Below are positions 17,601-24,993 of a stretch of 64,000 nucleotides of DNA, piece by piece. A program made the translations under genes and the position numbers. The DNA comes from Candidatus Amarolinea dominans (GTDB lineage: Bacteria; Chloroflexota; Anaerolineae; SSC4; Amarolineaceae): contig JADJYJ010000034.1 of NCBI GenBank assembly GCA_016719785.1, positions 105,667-169,666 on the forward strand, read 5' to 3'. The notes under the pieces were generated by a model. The model was not told the origin of the DNA. It made no database searches and worked only from the letters and a program-made list of their open reading frames with translations. Position 1 is the stretch's first letter, and each line of letters opens with the position of its first letter.

Positions 17601-19180
17601 CGGGCGCCGGCGCGGTCATCGAGGCCGGACTGTGGTTCAGCAGCACCGGCAACTACACCCTCAACGTGGACGGCCTGCACGATCGCCCCGGCCCGGTGCA
17701 ACTCCGGGCCGAATTGGATGGCAAACCGCTGGAGCGAACCCTGGACTATGCCCGTAACGACTACACCTGGTCGCTGCGTTCGGTGCGTATGCCGGTAGGC
17801 GCGGTCGGCTACCATCGCCTGCGCCTTGTCTTTGCCAATGACCTGTACGACACGGCCCTGGTGGCCAACAAAGACGATGGGGACCGCAATGCGGTCATTG
17901 ACTTCCTCACCGTGTCAAACCTCGCCGCGCCCGTCGTCGCTGTGGGCAACCAGACCACCTTTGTCATGGCCGAGGCCACCGAGATGATGCCGCCGGGCAC
18001 GGCCGTCGAAGAGGCGGGCGGGGTGCGGGCCATCATGCGACCCGCGGCCGGCCCGGTCGTCAGCATGGATCTGGCGTTTGACACGGCCGGCGGCTACCAG
18101 CTCTCGGTGCGGGCGCAGAACGACCAGCCTGGCCCGGTTGACCTGGCGGTCATGCTCGACGGTGCGCAGATTGGCGTGCTGAGCTACGCGGCCAACGACG
18201 GCAGTTGGAGTGAGCAGTCGCTCCTCTTCTCGGTGGGGCTTCCCGGCTTTCATCGCCTGGCCCTGGAGTTCGCCGCCGATGCCTACGATCAAGAATTAGT
18301 GGACGCCGGTCAGGATGGCGACCGTAACGCCCTGGTGGAGACGGTTAGCCTGACCAAAATTCCGGCTGCTATCAATCGCGGCGATGTGCTGATTGATCTC
18401 AATTTCGATGACCTGCTCAGCAGTGGGGCTGCCGACCAGCCGCGGCTGGATCGTATCGAAGGGACCTTCGCCTTCGTCTTTGGGCCGGGCAACGAGATTG
18501 CTTTCCCGTTGGTTTTCCTCGGTGATGGTAATTACGTCCTGGAAGTTGGCGGCCGCGGCGCACGCCTGGGCAACAATCTCGCCCTGGAAATGGACGGCAG
18601 CCTGCTCGAAGACCTGTCGTTCGATCTGCAGACCGAATCGCATTTTGTGGGCATCATGCACAAGGCGGGGACGGTCATGCTGCGCCTGCGCAACACCAGC
18701 AGCCGTGATCTCTACGTGCAGACGCTGCGCATCTACGGCAACGTCCTCTATGCCGACCCGAACCTGGCCTGGACCCCCGATCAAGGGGGCCTGGCGGAGG
18801 GCACCCAGTTGATTCAGGAAGGCGGGCATGAGGCCGCCATGCGCGCAGGCACCGGGCCGATCGTCACCCTCAATGTGCTGCTGCCCAAGCCGGGAGTCTA
18901 TCGTTTGTCGGTGTTGGGCCAGAACGATCGGCCTGGCCCGGTCATCGTGGACGTACAGCTCAGCAATATCCAGCGCGGCCAGATCTTCTTCAACGCGGAC
19001 GACGGCAGTTGGGAAACCCGTACCCTGCAGATTGTCAGCAATCGCGCCGGCATGCAACTGCTGACGCTGATCTTCAATAATGACGTTTATTGGCAGGATG
19101 TGATTGACAAGGGCGGCGACGGCGACCGCAACGCGTTGATCGAGCGCATCCAGATTGCGCCGCTGAGCTCCGACCGCTAA
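14666..19180 (+). CDS. Giant membrane glycosyltransferase (GT-C/GT39-like) with C-terminal jelly-roll modules
   Basis: 1504 residues. Residues 1-460 form a polytopic membrane domain with the early acidic pair in FWGDEALTGD near residue 38 and FHIQYSQEARYYG near 150, as in ArnT/PMT-2-like lipid-sugar-dependent transferases. The remaining 1000 residues are predicted extracytoplasmic: a CBM6/35-like module starting VTIEAEDFP near 685, then three related modules (about 953-1080, 1098-1226 and 1370-1497) sharing DRPGPV or DQPGPV and ending in GDRNA. The last motif recalls calcium-binding CBM36/60 modules. It likely transfers sugar from a lipid carrier outside the cell. The length is about three times that of ordinary GT39 proteins. 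Confidence 0.82.
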   Translation: MVSGTNPNTRFSKLAIHAAFLLIILLAAGLRSYELNTRPFWGDEALTGDLALLGPASVLRTTAPFSFVRQIAASAGGQFVTGWGFQMPLPLLASLTGLIGNQDMLIRLPSFLAGVLAVAVAFALGRRLRRPEVGLLLAFLMAISAFHIQYSQEARYYGLMSFLAVLGAYLMLRGLDEKRAGDLIAFVFVSAFNVWNHLFAVFFVVPMVVYAVVILGIHLVRSVRLPRLSSLRRRTNSRRKTMRSRLLGWQQVTARALRRIPLAYAVFVVSVVVLALLTLEITLPVVRAATSSSASSSEVATIFSQADSARTTEGATLHGFSLSVASFIDLFAEFGSGRSWTSWLYLAFALFGLTDLLLRRQWRQTFFVLLWLWLPLLLVSLVRSEHFFASKYIIFVQPAYLALVALGLYAGVSRLWALPRAVVLRVPVLQTPLPAAILVGALTVLLLLVNTRPVLGYYGQQDRLNWRGVIRYIQADLRTDDAVLFATARDRDWGPFVYYFRQMVKPQAFGSFVQSFADLSAPQLQSVFDNHKRVWIVDQAGHGGFREVGTLFPALKARDVVGAQVYLLDTAPVLNSQVPFEWAAGRAQLTTKRAALPNRSLIVGVTPYDASTSQRFSVHVNGQNQGSFDPAGVQAPNYVQVPFTRTEVVTVDIIAAQPPTTALSGTLTLAYAAAIPGQDGQRVTIEAEDFPTDNGFVFEQPEASGGSFVRAQGFGIIAQVSLWASQPGDYLLTLYGRMNARIGTPKWSVVLDRQAVGILTTPVNLGWQTISIPVNVSSPGLHTLTLGATADAYIEGAYADLDYVTLEERQNWVYRGSTQISLGVSELTETAPITATGALTACVTTTGAAGRWLDSQPVTFTVTVENAADYVLELVTASTNITQPLPVTLDDRFLGQIAPGAHLSQTTHLLSRLSTGEHEILLTPPATVQPGQLCLQEISLLLAYVQPDSTDLRIEANPFVVGENARLQRMSNRPVAMGAGAGAVIEAGLWFSSTGNYTLNVDGLHDRPGPVQLRAELDGKPLERTLDYARNDYTWSLRSVRMPVGAVGYHRLRLVFANDLYDTALVANKDDGDRNAVIDFLTVSNLAAPVVAVGNQTTFVMAEATEMMPPGTAVEEAGGVRAIMRPAAGPVVSMDLAFDTAGGYQLSVRAQNDQPGPVDLAVMLDGAQIGVLSYAANDGSWSEQSLLFSVGLPGFHRLALEFAADAYDQELVDAGQDGDRNALVETVSLTKIPAAINRGDVLIDLNFDDLLSSGAADQPRLDRIEGTFAFVFGPGNEIAFPLVFLGDGNYVLEVGGRGARLGNNLALEMDGSLLEDLSFDLQTESHFVGIMHKAGTVMLRLRNTSSRDLYVQTLRIYGNVLYADPNLAWTPDQGGLAEGTQLIQEGGHEAAMRAGTGPIVTLNVLLPKPGVYRLSVLGQNDRPGPVIVDVQLSNIQRGQIFFNADDGSWETRTLQIVSNRAGMQLLTLIFNNDVYWQDVIDKGGDGDRNALIERIQIAPLSSDR

Positions 19181-19224
19181 CAACCGGGCAGGTGCGCTGC
19201 GCCTTACAGAAAGGAACATCATCT

Positions 19225-20160
19225 ATGAGCTTCTGGCCCAACCGCCGCGTCCTGGTCACCGGCGGGTCTGGATTCCTGGGATCGGTCATCGTGCGCCAAC
19301 TGCACGCCCTGCACGCGGCGGCGGTGTTCGTGCCGCGCAGTCAAGACTATGACTTGCGCCACCTGGAAAACGTGCAGAGGGCGCTGGCTGACAGTCGCCC
19401 TAACATCGTCATTCACCTGGCCGCGCGCGTCGGCGGCATCGGCGCCAACCTGGAGCATCCGGCCGAATTTTTCTACGACAACCTCATGATGGGCGCCCAA
19501 CTGCTGCACGAGGCCTGGCGGGCCGGCGTGGAAAAATTGGTGGCCATTGGCACGGTGTGCGCGTATCCCAAGTTCACCCCGGTGCCTTTCCATGAAGATG
19601 ACCTCTGGTCAGGCTATCCAGAAGAAACCAATGCCCCCTACGGCCTGGCAAAAAAAATGCTCCTCGTGCAGTCGCAGGCGTATCGCGATCAGTACGGCTT
19701 CAACTCCGTCTTTCTGCTCCCGGTCAACCTGTACGGGCCTGGCGACAACTTCGACCTGCAGACCTCGCACGTCATCCCGGCCCTGATTCGCAAGTGCGTC
19801 GAAGCGCAGGAACGGGGCGACGATCACATCGTCGTGTGGGGAGATGGGTCGCCCACGCGTGAATTTCTTTACGTGGATGATGCGGCGCACGGCATCTTGC
19901 TGGCAGCCGAAAATTACAACGCCAGCGCGCCGGTCAACATCGGTTCGGCCATGGAAATCAGGATCCGTGACCTGGTACACCTGATTGCTGACCTGGTTGG
20001 CTTCGACGGCGACATCGTCTGGGACACCACCAAGCCCAACGGCCAGCCGCGACGCAAATTGGACACGCAACGCGCCGAACAGCAGTTTGGCTTCCGCGCC
20101 GGCACGTCGTTTGCCGAAGGATTGCAGCGCACCATTGCCTGGTATCGCCAGTGTCGGTAA
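19225..20160 (+). CDS. fcl: GDP-L-fucose synthase-like NAD(P)-dependent epimerase/reductase
   Basis: SDR enzyme of 311 residues; in the canonical pathway it converts GDP-4-keto-6-deoxymannose to GDP-L-fucose. Rossmann motif TGGSGFLG near residue 12, HLAARVGGIGAN near 65, active-site serine region GTVCAYP near 108 and YGLAKK (YxxxK) near 137 match the WcaG/Fcl group. Start at the ATG at 19225, with AAAGGA about 10 nt upstream. GDP-mannose 4,6-dehydratase (Gmd), the normal partner, is not in the window, so a different deoxyhexose product is possible. Confidence 0.83.
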   Translation: MSFWPNRRVLVTGGSGFLGSVIVRQLHALHAAAVFVPRSQDYDLRHLENVQRALADSRPNIVIHLAARVGGIGANLEHPAEFFYDNLMMGAQLLHEAWRAGVEKLVAIGTVCAYPKFTPVPFHEDDLWSGYPEETNAPYGLAKKMLLVQSQAYRDQYGFNSVFLLPVNLYGPGDNFDLQTSHVIPALIRKCVEAQERGDDHIVVWGDGSPTREFLYVDDAAHGILLAAENYNASAPVNIGSAMEIRIRDLVHLIADLVGFDGDIVWDTTKPNGQPRRKLDTQRAEQQFGFRAGTSFAEGLQRTIAWYRQCR

Positions 20161-20185
20161 GCAAGAGTCGGAGCGTCTTCTAGCT

Positions 20186-21718
20186 GTGTCCGAAGCAACC
20201 AGCCCACAGGTCACCCGCATGGTGCGCAACTCGCTCTTCAGCGTGCTGCGCTTTCTCGTCCTGCTCCCATTGCCCCTGCTCGTGGTTCCGTTCATGCTGG
20301 GCAAACTGGGCGATGAGCGCTTTGGCGTGTGGGCCATCGTGGCGCTCTTTACATCGTACACGCAACTGGCCGATTTTGGCATGGGCCTGGCCCTGACCAA
20401 GTACGTCGCGGAATTCGCGGCGCAAAAGCAGTGGCAACGCCTGGACATGGCGTTGAACACCGTCTTCTTTTTCTATCTCGTGGTGGGATTGAGCCTGGCG
20501 ACCCTTGTGCTGCTTGGCCGCCACTTCCTGGCGGGCCTGGTGCCGCAAATCTCCCCGGCGCTCACGCAGGAAATCGTCACGGTCATCGGTATTGCGGCGC
20601 TCACCTTCGCCGTCAACCTGACTTTGGGCGCGTTCAACTCGACCTTGCAGGGCCTGCAGCGCATGGATCTGACCAACCTGACCGCGCTGGCCAACGGGAT
20701 TGGCCTCTACCTGGGCATCGTCGTCGTCCTGGCGTTGGGCGGCGGCCTGGTCGGCATGGCCGTGCTCAGCCTGGTGCTGGCCGTGGCCTCAGGCGCCTTC
20801 AACGGCGTAATGACACAGCGGCTGGCGCCCGGCCTGCACCTGCGCTGGCGCACCTTCGATGCCGGCTATCTGCGCTCCGTGTTGAGTTACAGCCTCAACA
20901 TCCAGGGTGGGGCGCTGACCGAACTGCTCTTCGACCCCTTGAGCAAACTGGTCATCACCCGCTTCCTGGGCGTGGCCCTGGTGACACAATACGAAGTGGG
21001 ACAGCGCATCATCACCCAACTGCGCGGGCTGTTCGCCGTGGCCTTCTTGCCCCTCTTTCCGGGCGTCTCGCATCTGCACGCCGAACGAGAACAGCAGGCC
21101 GTGCAGATGATCTACCAGCGCAGCTCGCGTTATGTCTATTTGCTGGGCTGGCCGGCCTACCTGCTGCTGATCATCACGGCGCCCTGGCTGCTGACCGCCT
21201 GGCTGGGGCAAGGCTACGCGCAGGCGGCCTTTGTCATGCGGCTGATGACGTGCGGCTGGTTCGTCAGCCTGGTGGCCTTTCCACCCTACATGATCTTGCA
21301 GGCGCTGGGGCAGGCCCATCTCTGTTTGCGCGCCCATGTCGTGCAGGGTCTCACCAACCTGGTGCTGGCGCTGCTGTTGGTGGGGCCGTTTGGATTCGTG
21401 GGGATCACGGTGGCCGCCTTCGTGGCGTTGGTCATCGGCTCCAGCCTGGTACTGGTGGCCTTCGCGCAAACGCTGCAGCTCTCCGGCGCCGCACTCGCCC
21501 GCCTGGTGCCCTGGCGAGCCGTGGGCCTGGCCCTGGGCAGCGGCGCTGCTTTAGCCCTGGTGCTAACCCGGCTGCCCCAGGTGACGTTGTTGACCCTGGC
21601 CGCGCTGGCCGCAGCCTATGCGGCCGTCTATGCCGGGCTGCTGCTGGCGCAAGGCGTGGTGAGCCAGAGCGACCGCAGGCTCATCCGGTCCTTGTGGCCG
21701 GCGCGTCGGGGGCTGTAG
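20186..21718 (+). CDS. Polysaccharide flippase (Wzx/MATE-like)
   Basis: 510 residues with about 12-14 hydrophobic segments; opens with RNSLFSVLRFLVLLP, and shows LGKLGDERFGVWAIV and DFGMGLALTKYVAEF as in Polysacc_synt/Wzx-type oligosaccharide flippases of the MOP superfamily. It would move lipid-linked repeat units across the cytoplasmic membrane. I take the GTG at 20186, giving the common short cytosolic leader; an ATG at 20219 is the alternative. It starts 25 bases after the SDR and ends 25 bases inside the next gene. Confidence 0.85.
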   Translation: MSEATSPQVTRMVRNSLFSVLRFLVLLPLPLLVVPFMLGKLGDERFGVWAIVALFTSYTQLADFGMGLALTKYVAEFAAQKQWQRLDMALNTVFFFYLVVGLSLATLVLLGRHFLAGLVPQISPALTQEIVTVIGIAALTFAVNLTLGAFNSTLQGLQRMDLTNLTALANGIGLYLGIVVVLALGGGLVGMAVLSLVLAVASGAFNGVMTQRLAPGLHLRWRTFDAGYLRSVLSYSLNIQGGALTELLFDPLSKLVITRFLGVALVTQYEVGQRIITQLRGLFAVAFLPLFPGVSHLHAEREQQAVQMIYQRSSRYVYLLGWPAYLLLIITAPWLLTAWLGQGYAQAAFVMRLMTCGWFVSLVAFPPYMILQALGQAHLCLRAHVVQGLTNLVLALLLVGPFGFVGITVAAFVALVIGSSLVLVAFAQTLQLSGAALARLVPWRAVGLALGSGAALALVLTRLPQVTLLTLAALAAAYAAVYAGLLLAQGVVSQSDRRLIRSLWPARRGL

Positions 21719-22497
21719 ATGCCGCGCCGCGTCTGAACTGGCTTGCGCTGCTGGGCTTCGCGGCGACCCTGGTGCTGCTGAGCGCCGGCCTGGCGCCGAC
21801 ACTCGAATCGAGGCGGTTGCAAACAGCCTGCGCGCGCCAGGCACGCGACATCATCTACCGCCTGCTGCAAGAGCCGGCACAGACGGAAGAGCTGGACAAG
21901 ACCCTGGCGCAGATCGCCCCAGCCTGCGCAGAGGTAACAGCGTCACAGGCGCTGCTGTCCAACGTCTATTTTCAGGCGGGCAACCAGGCCTGGCAGGCAC
22001 AGCAGTGGGCCGCAGCCGCAGCCGCCTATCGGACATCAATTGCGCGTGACCCTGGCCAGGCCATGCCACGCCGGCGTTTAGCAGAAATCTTGCTCTACCG
22101 GGATCAACAGCCGGCCGCGGCCCTGGCGCAGTTGCAGCAGGCACAAGTCCTGGCCCCGCATGAGAGCTACACCTACATGGTCATGGCTCATGCCTACGCC
22201 GCGCTCAACGACCCGGAACACGGTCTGCAAGCGGCAGAACAGGCCCTGGCCGTCGCCAAAACCCCCTACGGCTACATGGTGCAGGGCCAAATGTTGGCCG
22301 CGCTGGCGCGCTGGCCTGAAGCGATCGCCAGTCTGCGCGCCAGCCTGGTCCTGGACGATCAGGCGGCTGTCACCTACCTGCTGCTGGGCAATGCCCTGCA
22401 AGCCAACGGCGAGACCGACGCCGCCCGCGAGGCATGGGCCGAAGCTCAGCGCCGTGACCCATCAATTCAGGACGCAGGTGTGCATTCCCCCCCGTAA
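21694..22497 (+). CDS. TPR-repeat protein with N-terminal membrane anchor
   Basis: 267 residues. A hydrophobic helix (about residues 15-34) is followed by at least four tetratricopeptide-like repeats (for example GNQAWQAQQWAAAAAAY, AHAYAALNDPEHGLQAAEQA, GNALQANGETDAAREAW). The only suitable start upstream of the helix is a GTG overlapping the flippase gene by 25 bases; no ATG exists until mid-protein. Probably a periplasm-facing scaffold for the assembly machinery, by position only. Confidence 0.72.
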   Translation: MAGASGAVDAAPRLNWLALLGFAATLVLLSAGLAPTLESRRLQTACARQARDIIYRLLQEPAQTEELDKTLAQIAPACAEVTASQALLSNVYFQAGNQAWQAQQWAAAAAAYRTSIARDPGQAMPRRRLAEILLYRDQQPAAALAQLQQAQVLAPHESYTYMVMAHAYAALNDPEHGLQAAEQALAVAKTPYGYMVQGQMLAALARWPEAIASLRASLVLDDQAAVTYLLLGNALQANGETDAAREAWAEAQRRDPSIQDAGVHSPP

Positions 22498-22570
22498 CGC
22501 CAGTCGTTGGCCTGTGTCCAATCAATTTTGCGTTTTCTCCGAAAACGCATTACACGAGGAAGTTTTCTGC

Positions 22571-24040
22571 ATGGCGAATCTATCACGTACCTTTGGCAAT
22601 CGCAGCCGCAGGACAGGCGAAGCAATCTGGATCATGCTGGGCGTGCTGCTGCTCGGCTGCGCGCTTGCGCTGCCCCTGGGCGCCAGTGACGACACGGCCC
22701 TGGCCTTGATTCTGCTCGGCACAGCCGTCATCGCCTACCTGGTCTTTCCTTCGCGTTGGCAGTTGTGGTCGCTCGTCGCCATCGCCGTCTACTTCCAGCC
22801 CCTGGAGGCGTTGCAACTTCCGATCTCTCAGTCGAACGTCCACCTGCTCGATCTCTTTGTCGCGATGACCCTGGTCGGCTGGCTGATCCGTTGGGCCTTG
22901 CAGATGCATACGTGGCGGCTGACCCGCCGCTCCGGCTACCTGCTGGCGGCTATCCTCGCCATCCTGCTGATTCCGGCGCTCGTCGGGATGCTGAAGGGCA
23001 ACATCGTCGTCACCGTTCTGCGTGACATGCGGGTGCCGTTCTACTACATCACCCTGTCGCTGCTGGTGGTGTCCGGTGTGCGCACACGCGCTGACCTGGT
23101 TACGACCCTGCGCGGCATCGCGCTGCTGATTCTGCCCGCGCTGGCCTACTACTTTGTCAGTTGGGCGCTCGGCATTCCCACGTCCGAGGGTGCATCCACC
23201 GTGATTCTCAGCAGTGGTCGCTACTTGCGCTATGGCCTGGTCACCAGTTGGGAGTACATCATGCTCTCCTGGCTCTTGGGACTGGCATTGTTCCTCACGG
23301 GCGATGTGCCGCCGCAGTGGCGTCCCTGGTTGGCGCTCTACACCCTGCTGTCTACCGTCGCCTTGATGGCGCTGCTGGTGCGCGGCATCTACCTGGGCAT
23401 GCTCGGCGGCCTCGTCACCGTGGTCCTCTTCAGCCATTGGCTGCGCAACCCACAGCGCCTGATCAGCGCCGGCCTGGTGCTGCTCGTTCTGGGTGGCTTG
23501 GTTGTGGCTGCGGATGCCGCCGCCGGCACGGGGCTGGTGGCCGCGGTGGGCGAACGTGTACTCTCTATCGTGGACCCCCGTGCTTCGACCTCCAGCTCGG
23601 CCGCCAATCGCGAGACGCGCCTGGAGACGACTCGTTTCATCGGCAACTCGGCCCGCGGCACGTCCAACCCGCTCATCGGCGCAGGCTACGGGGACCGTGG
23701 GGCCTATGCCTACTCACGCGATAGCGAACTGCAGGCCCTCTTCCGCCACAGCGCCTACAGTTGGCTCTTCTACCGGATTGGATTCATGCAGGGCATCCTG
23801 ATCCTGCTCCTCTTCGCCGTGGTGGCCTGGCGCGCCGGTCGTTTGGCCTGGCGCATGGAAAACAGCCTGCTGCGCGCGACCATCGTGACTTTCCTGGCCG
23901 CCTTCATTGCCAACTTCTTCGTCGGTCTGGGTAACAACACGATCTTCGATTTCTTCGGTGCGTTCTCAGTCCAGGTGGCGATCGAGTTTGCCATCCTCAT
24001 CAAACTTGATCTGCTCCTGCAGCCGGCGGTAAGCGCATGA
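22571..24040 (+). CDS. O-antigen ligase/polymerase-like membrane protein
   Basis: 489 residues with about 11-12 membrane segments and a long soluble loop around residues 325-395 (SIVDPRASTSSSAANRETR, then GAGYGDRGAYAY), the topology and loop typical of Wzy/WaaL-type glycan polymerases and ligases. It would polymerise or attach the lipid-linked glycan at the outer face of the membrane. GAGGA lies 10 nt before the ATG. A 73-base gap precedes it, the largest break within this part of the locus. Polymerase and ligase cannot be told apart from sequence. Confidence 0.8.
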   Translation: MANLSRTFGNRSRRTGEAIWIMLGVLLLGCALALPLGASDDTALALILLGTAVIAYLVFPSRWQLWSLVAIAVYFQPLEALQLPISQSNVHLLDLFVAMTLVGWLIRWALQMHTWRLTRRSGYLLAAILAILLIPALVGMLKGNIVVTVLRDMRVPFYYITLSLLVVSGVRTRADLVTTLRGIALLILPALAYYFVSWALGIPTSEGASTVILSSGRYLRYGLVTSWEYIMLSWLLGLALFLTGDVPPQWRPWLALYTLLSTVALMALLVRGIYLGMLGGLVTVVLFSHWLRNPQRLISAGLVLLVLGGLVVAADAAAGTGLVAAVGERVLSIVDPRASTSSSAANRETRLETTRFIGNSARGTSNPLIGAGYGDRGAYAYSRDSELQALFRHSAYSWLFYRIGFMQGILILLLFAVVAWRAGRLAWRMENSLLRATIVTFLAAFIANFFVGLGNNTIFDFFGAFSVQVAIEFAILIKLDLLLQPAVSA

Positions 24041-24990
24041 CGCTGCCGTTGGTCTCCATCGTCACACCCAGTCTCAACAGTGCGGCATGGATTACCGCCA
24101 CGATCGTCAGCGTCCTGGCGCAAGACTACGGCCGCCTGGAATACATCGTGATGGATGGCGGCTCGACGGATGACACCCATGCCATTCTGCGCCACTTCGC
24201 CGCGCGCGACAATCGCCTGACCTGGTTTGCCAAACCTGACACCGGCATCTCCCAGGCCGTCAACCGCGGTTGGGCGCGCAGCCAGGGCGAGATCATCGCC
24301 TGGATCGGCAGCGATGACCTGTATCGGCCGGGCGCGGTGGCCGCGGCCGTGTTCGCGCTGCAAGCTCAGCCGGCCGTGACCGCCGTGTATGGCGATTGCG
24401 CCATCATCAATGCGCAGGGTCAGTGGGTGGGACATCTGCACACCGGCCCCTTCGACCGCGGGCGCCTCCTGGGGTGGAATTACCTGGCGCAGCCGGCGGT
24501 TTTCATGCGCCGCGCCGCGGTCGCGCAGGCCGGTTGGCTGGACGAGAGCCTCCGCAACGTGATGGATCACGACCTGTGGATCAAACTGGCGCAGCAAGGT
24601 GCGATGGCCCATGTCGCTTCGATGTGGGCCGCGGTACGCGTGCATGACCAGACCGTGACCAACCGCCAGGTTCGCCGCGCCGGCGAAGAGACGCTGCGCG
24701 TGGTGAGCCGCGCGGTCAACGATCCGGCGCTGGCGCTCGACCTGCAATCACAGCGCGCACGCGCCCTGGCCGAAGCCTATCTGCGCGCCGGCATGTGCTT
24801 CTACGCGGCATCCGATTTGCCCCAGGCGCGCATCTATCTGAAGCAGGCTCTGCGCCTCGCGCCGGGGCTGCTGGCCGATGGCCGTTTCCTGCGTACCGCG
24901 CTGACCGCACAGTTGGGCACACGCCTGATCGAACGCCTGCGTCGCTGGCGGCCCGCACCGCATCGCACCGGCAGCGATCGGGGAGTGTGA
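24037..24990 (+). CDS. GT2 glycosyltransferase
   Basis: 317 residues, GT-A fold, starting MTLPLVSIVTPSLNSAAWI. MDGGSTDDTHAIL lies near residue 48 and WIGSDDLYRPGA (DXD equivalent) near 90. Similar to WcaA/colanic-acid-type transferases. Its start overlaps the preceding stop (ATGA), so translation is probably coupled. The C-terminal 90 residues are helical and contain a possible TPR-like unit (YLRAGMCFYAASDLPQARIY). Confidence 0.87.
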   Translation: MTLPLVSIVTPSLNSAAWITATIVSVLAQDYGRLEYIVMDGGSTDDTHAILRHFAARDNRLTWFAKPDTGISQAVNRGWARSQGEIIAWIGSDDLYRPGAVAAAVFALQAQPAVTAVYGDCAIINAQGQWVGHLHTGPFDRGRLLGWNYLAQPAVFMRRAAVAQAGWLDESLRNVMDHDLWIKLAQQGAMAHVASMWAAVRVHDQTVTNRQVRRAGEETLRVVSRAVNDPALALDLQSQRARALAEAYLRAGMCFYAASDLPQARIYLKQALRLAPGLLADGRFLRTALTAQLGTRLIERLRRWRPAPHRTGSDRGV

Positions 24991-24993
24991 ACC

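Noticed and set aside
20329..21690. Long alternative plus-strand frame over the flippase gene
   Set aside because: It is low-complexity Arg/Ala/Pro/Gly; only its last part, after 21694, is a real gene (TPR protein).
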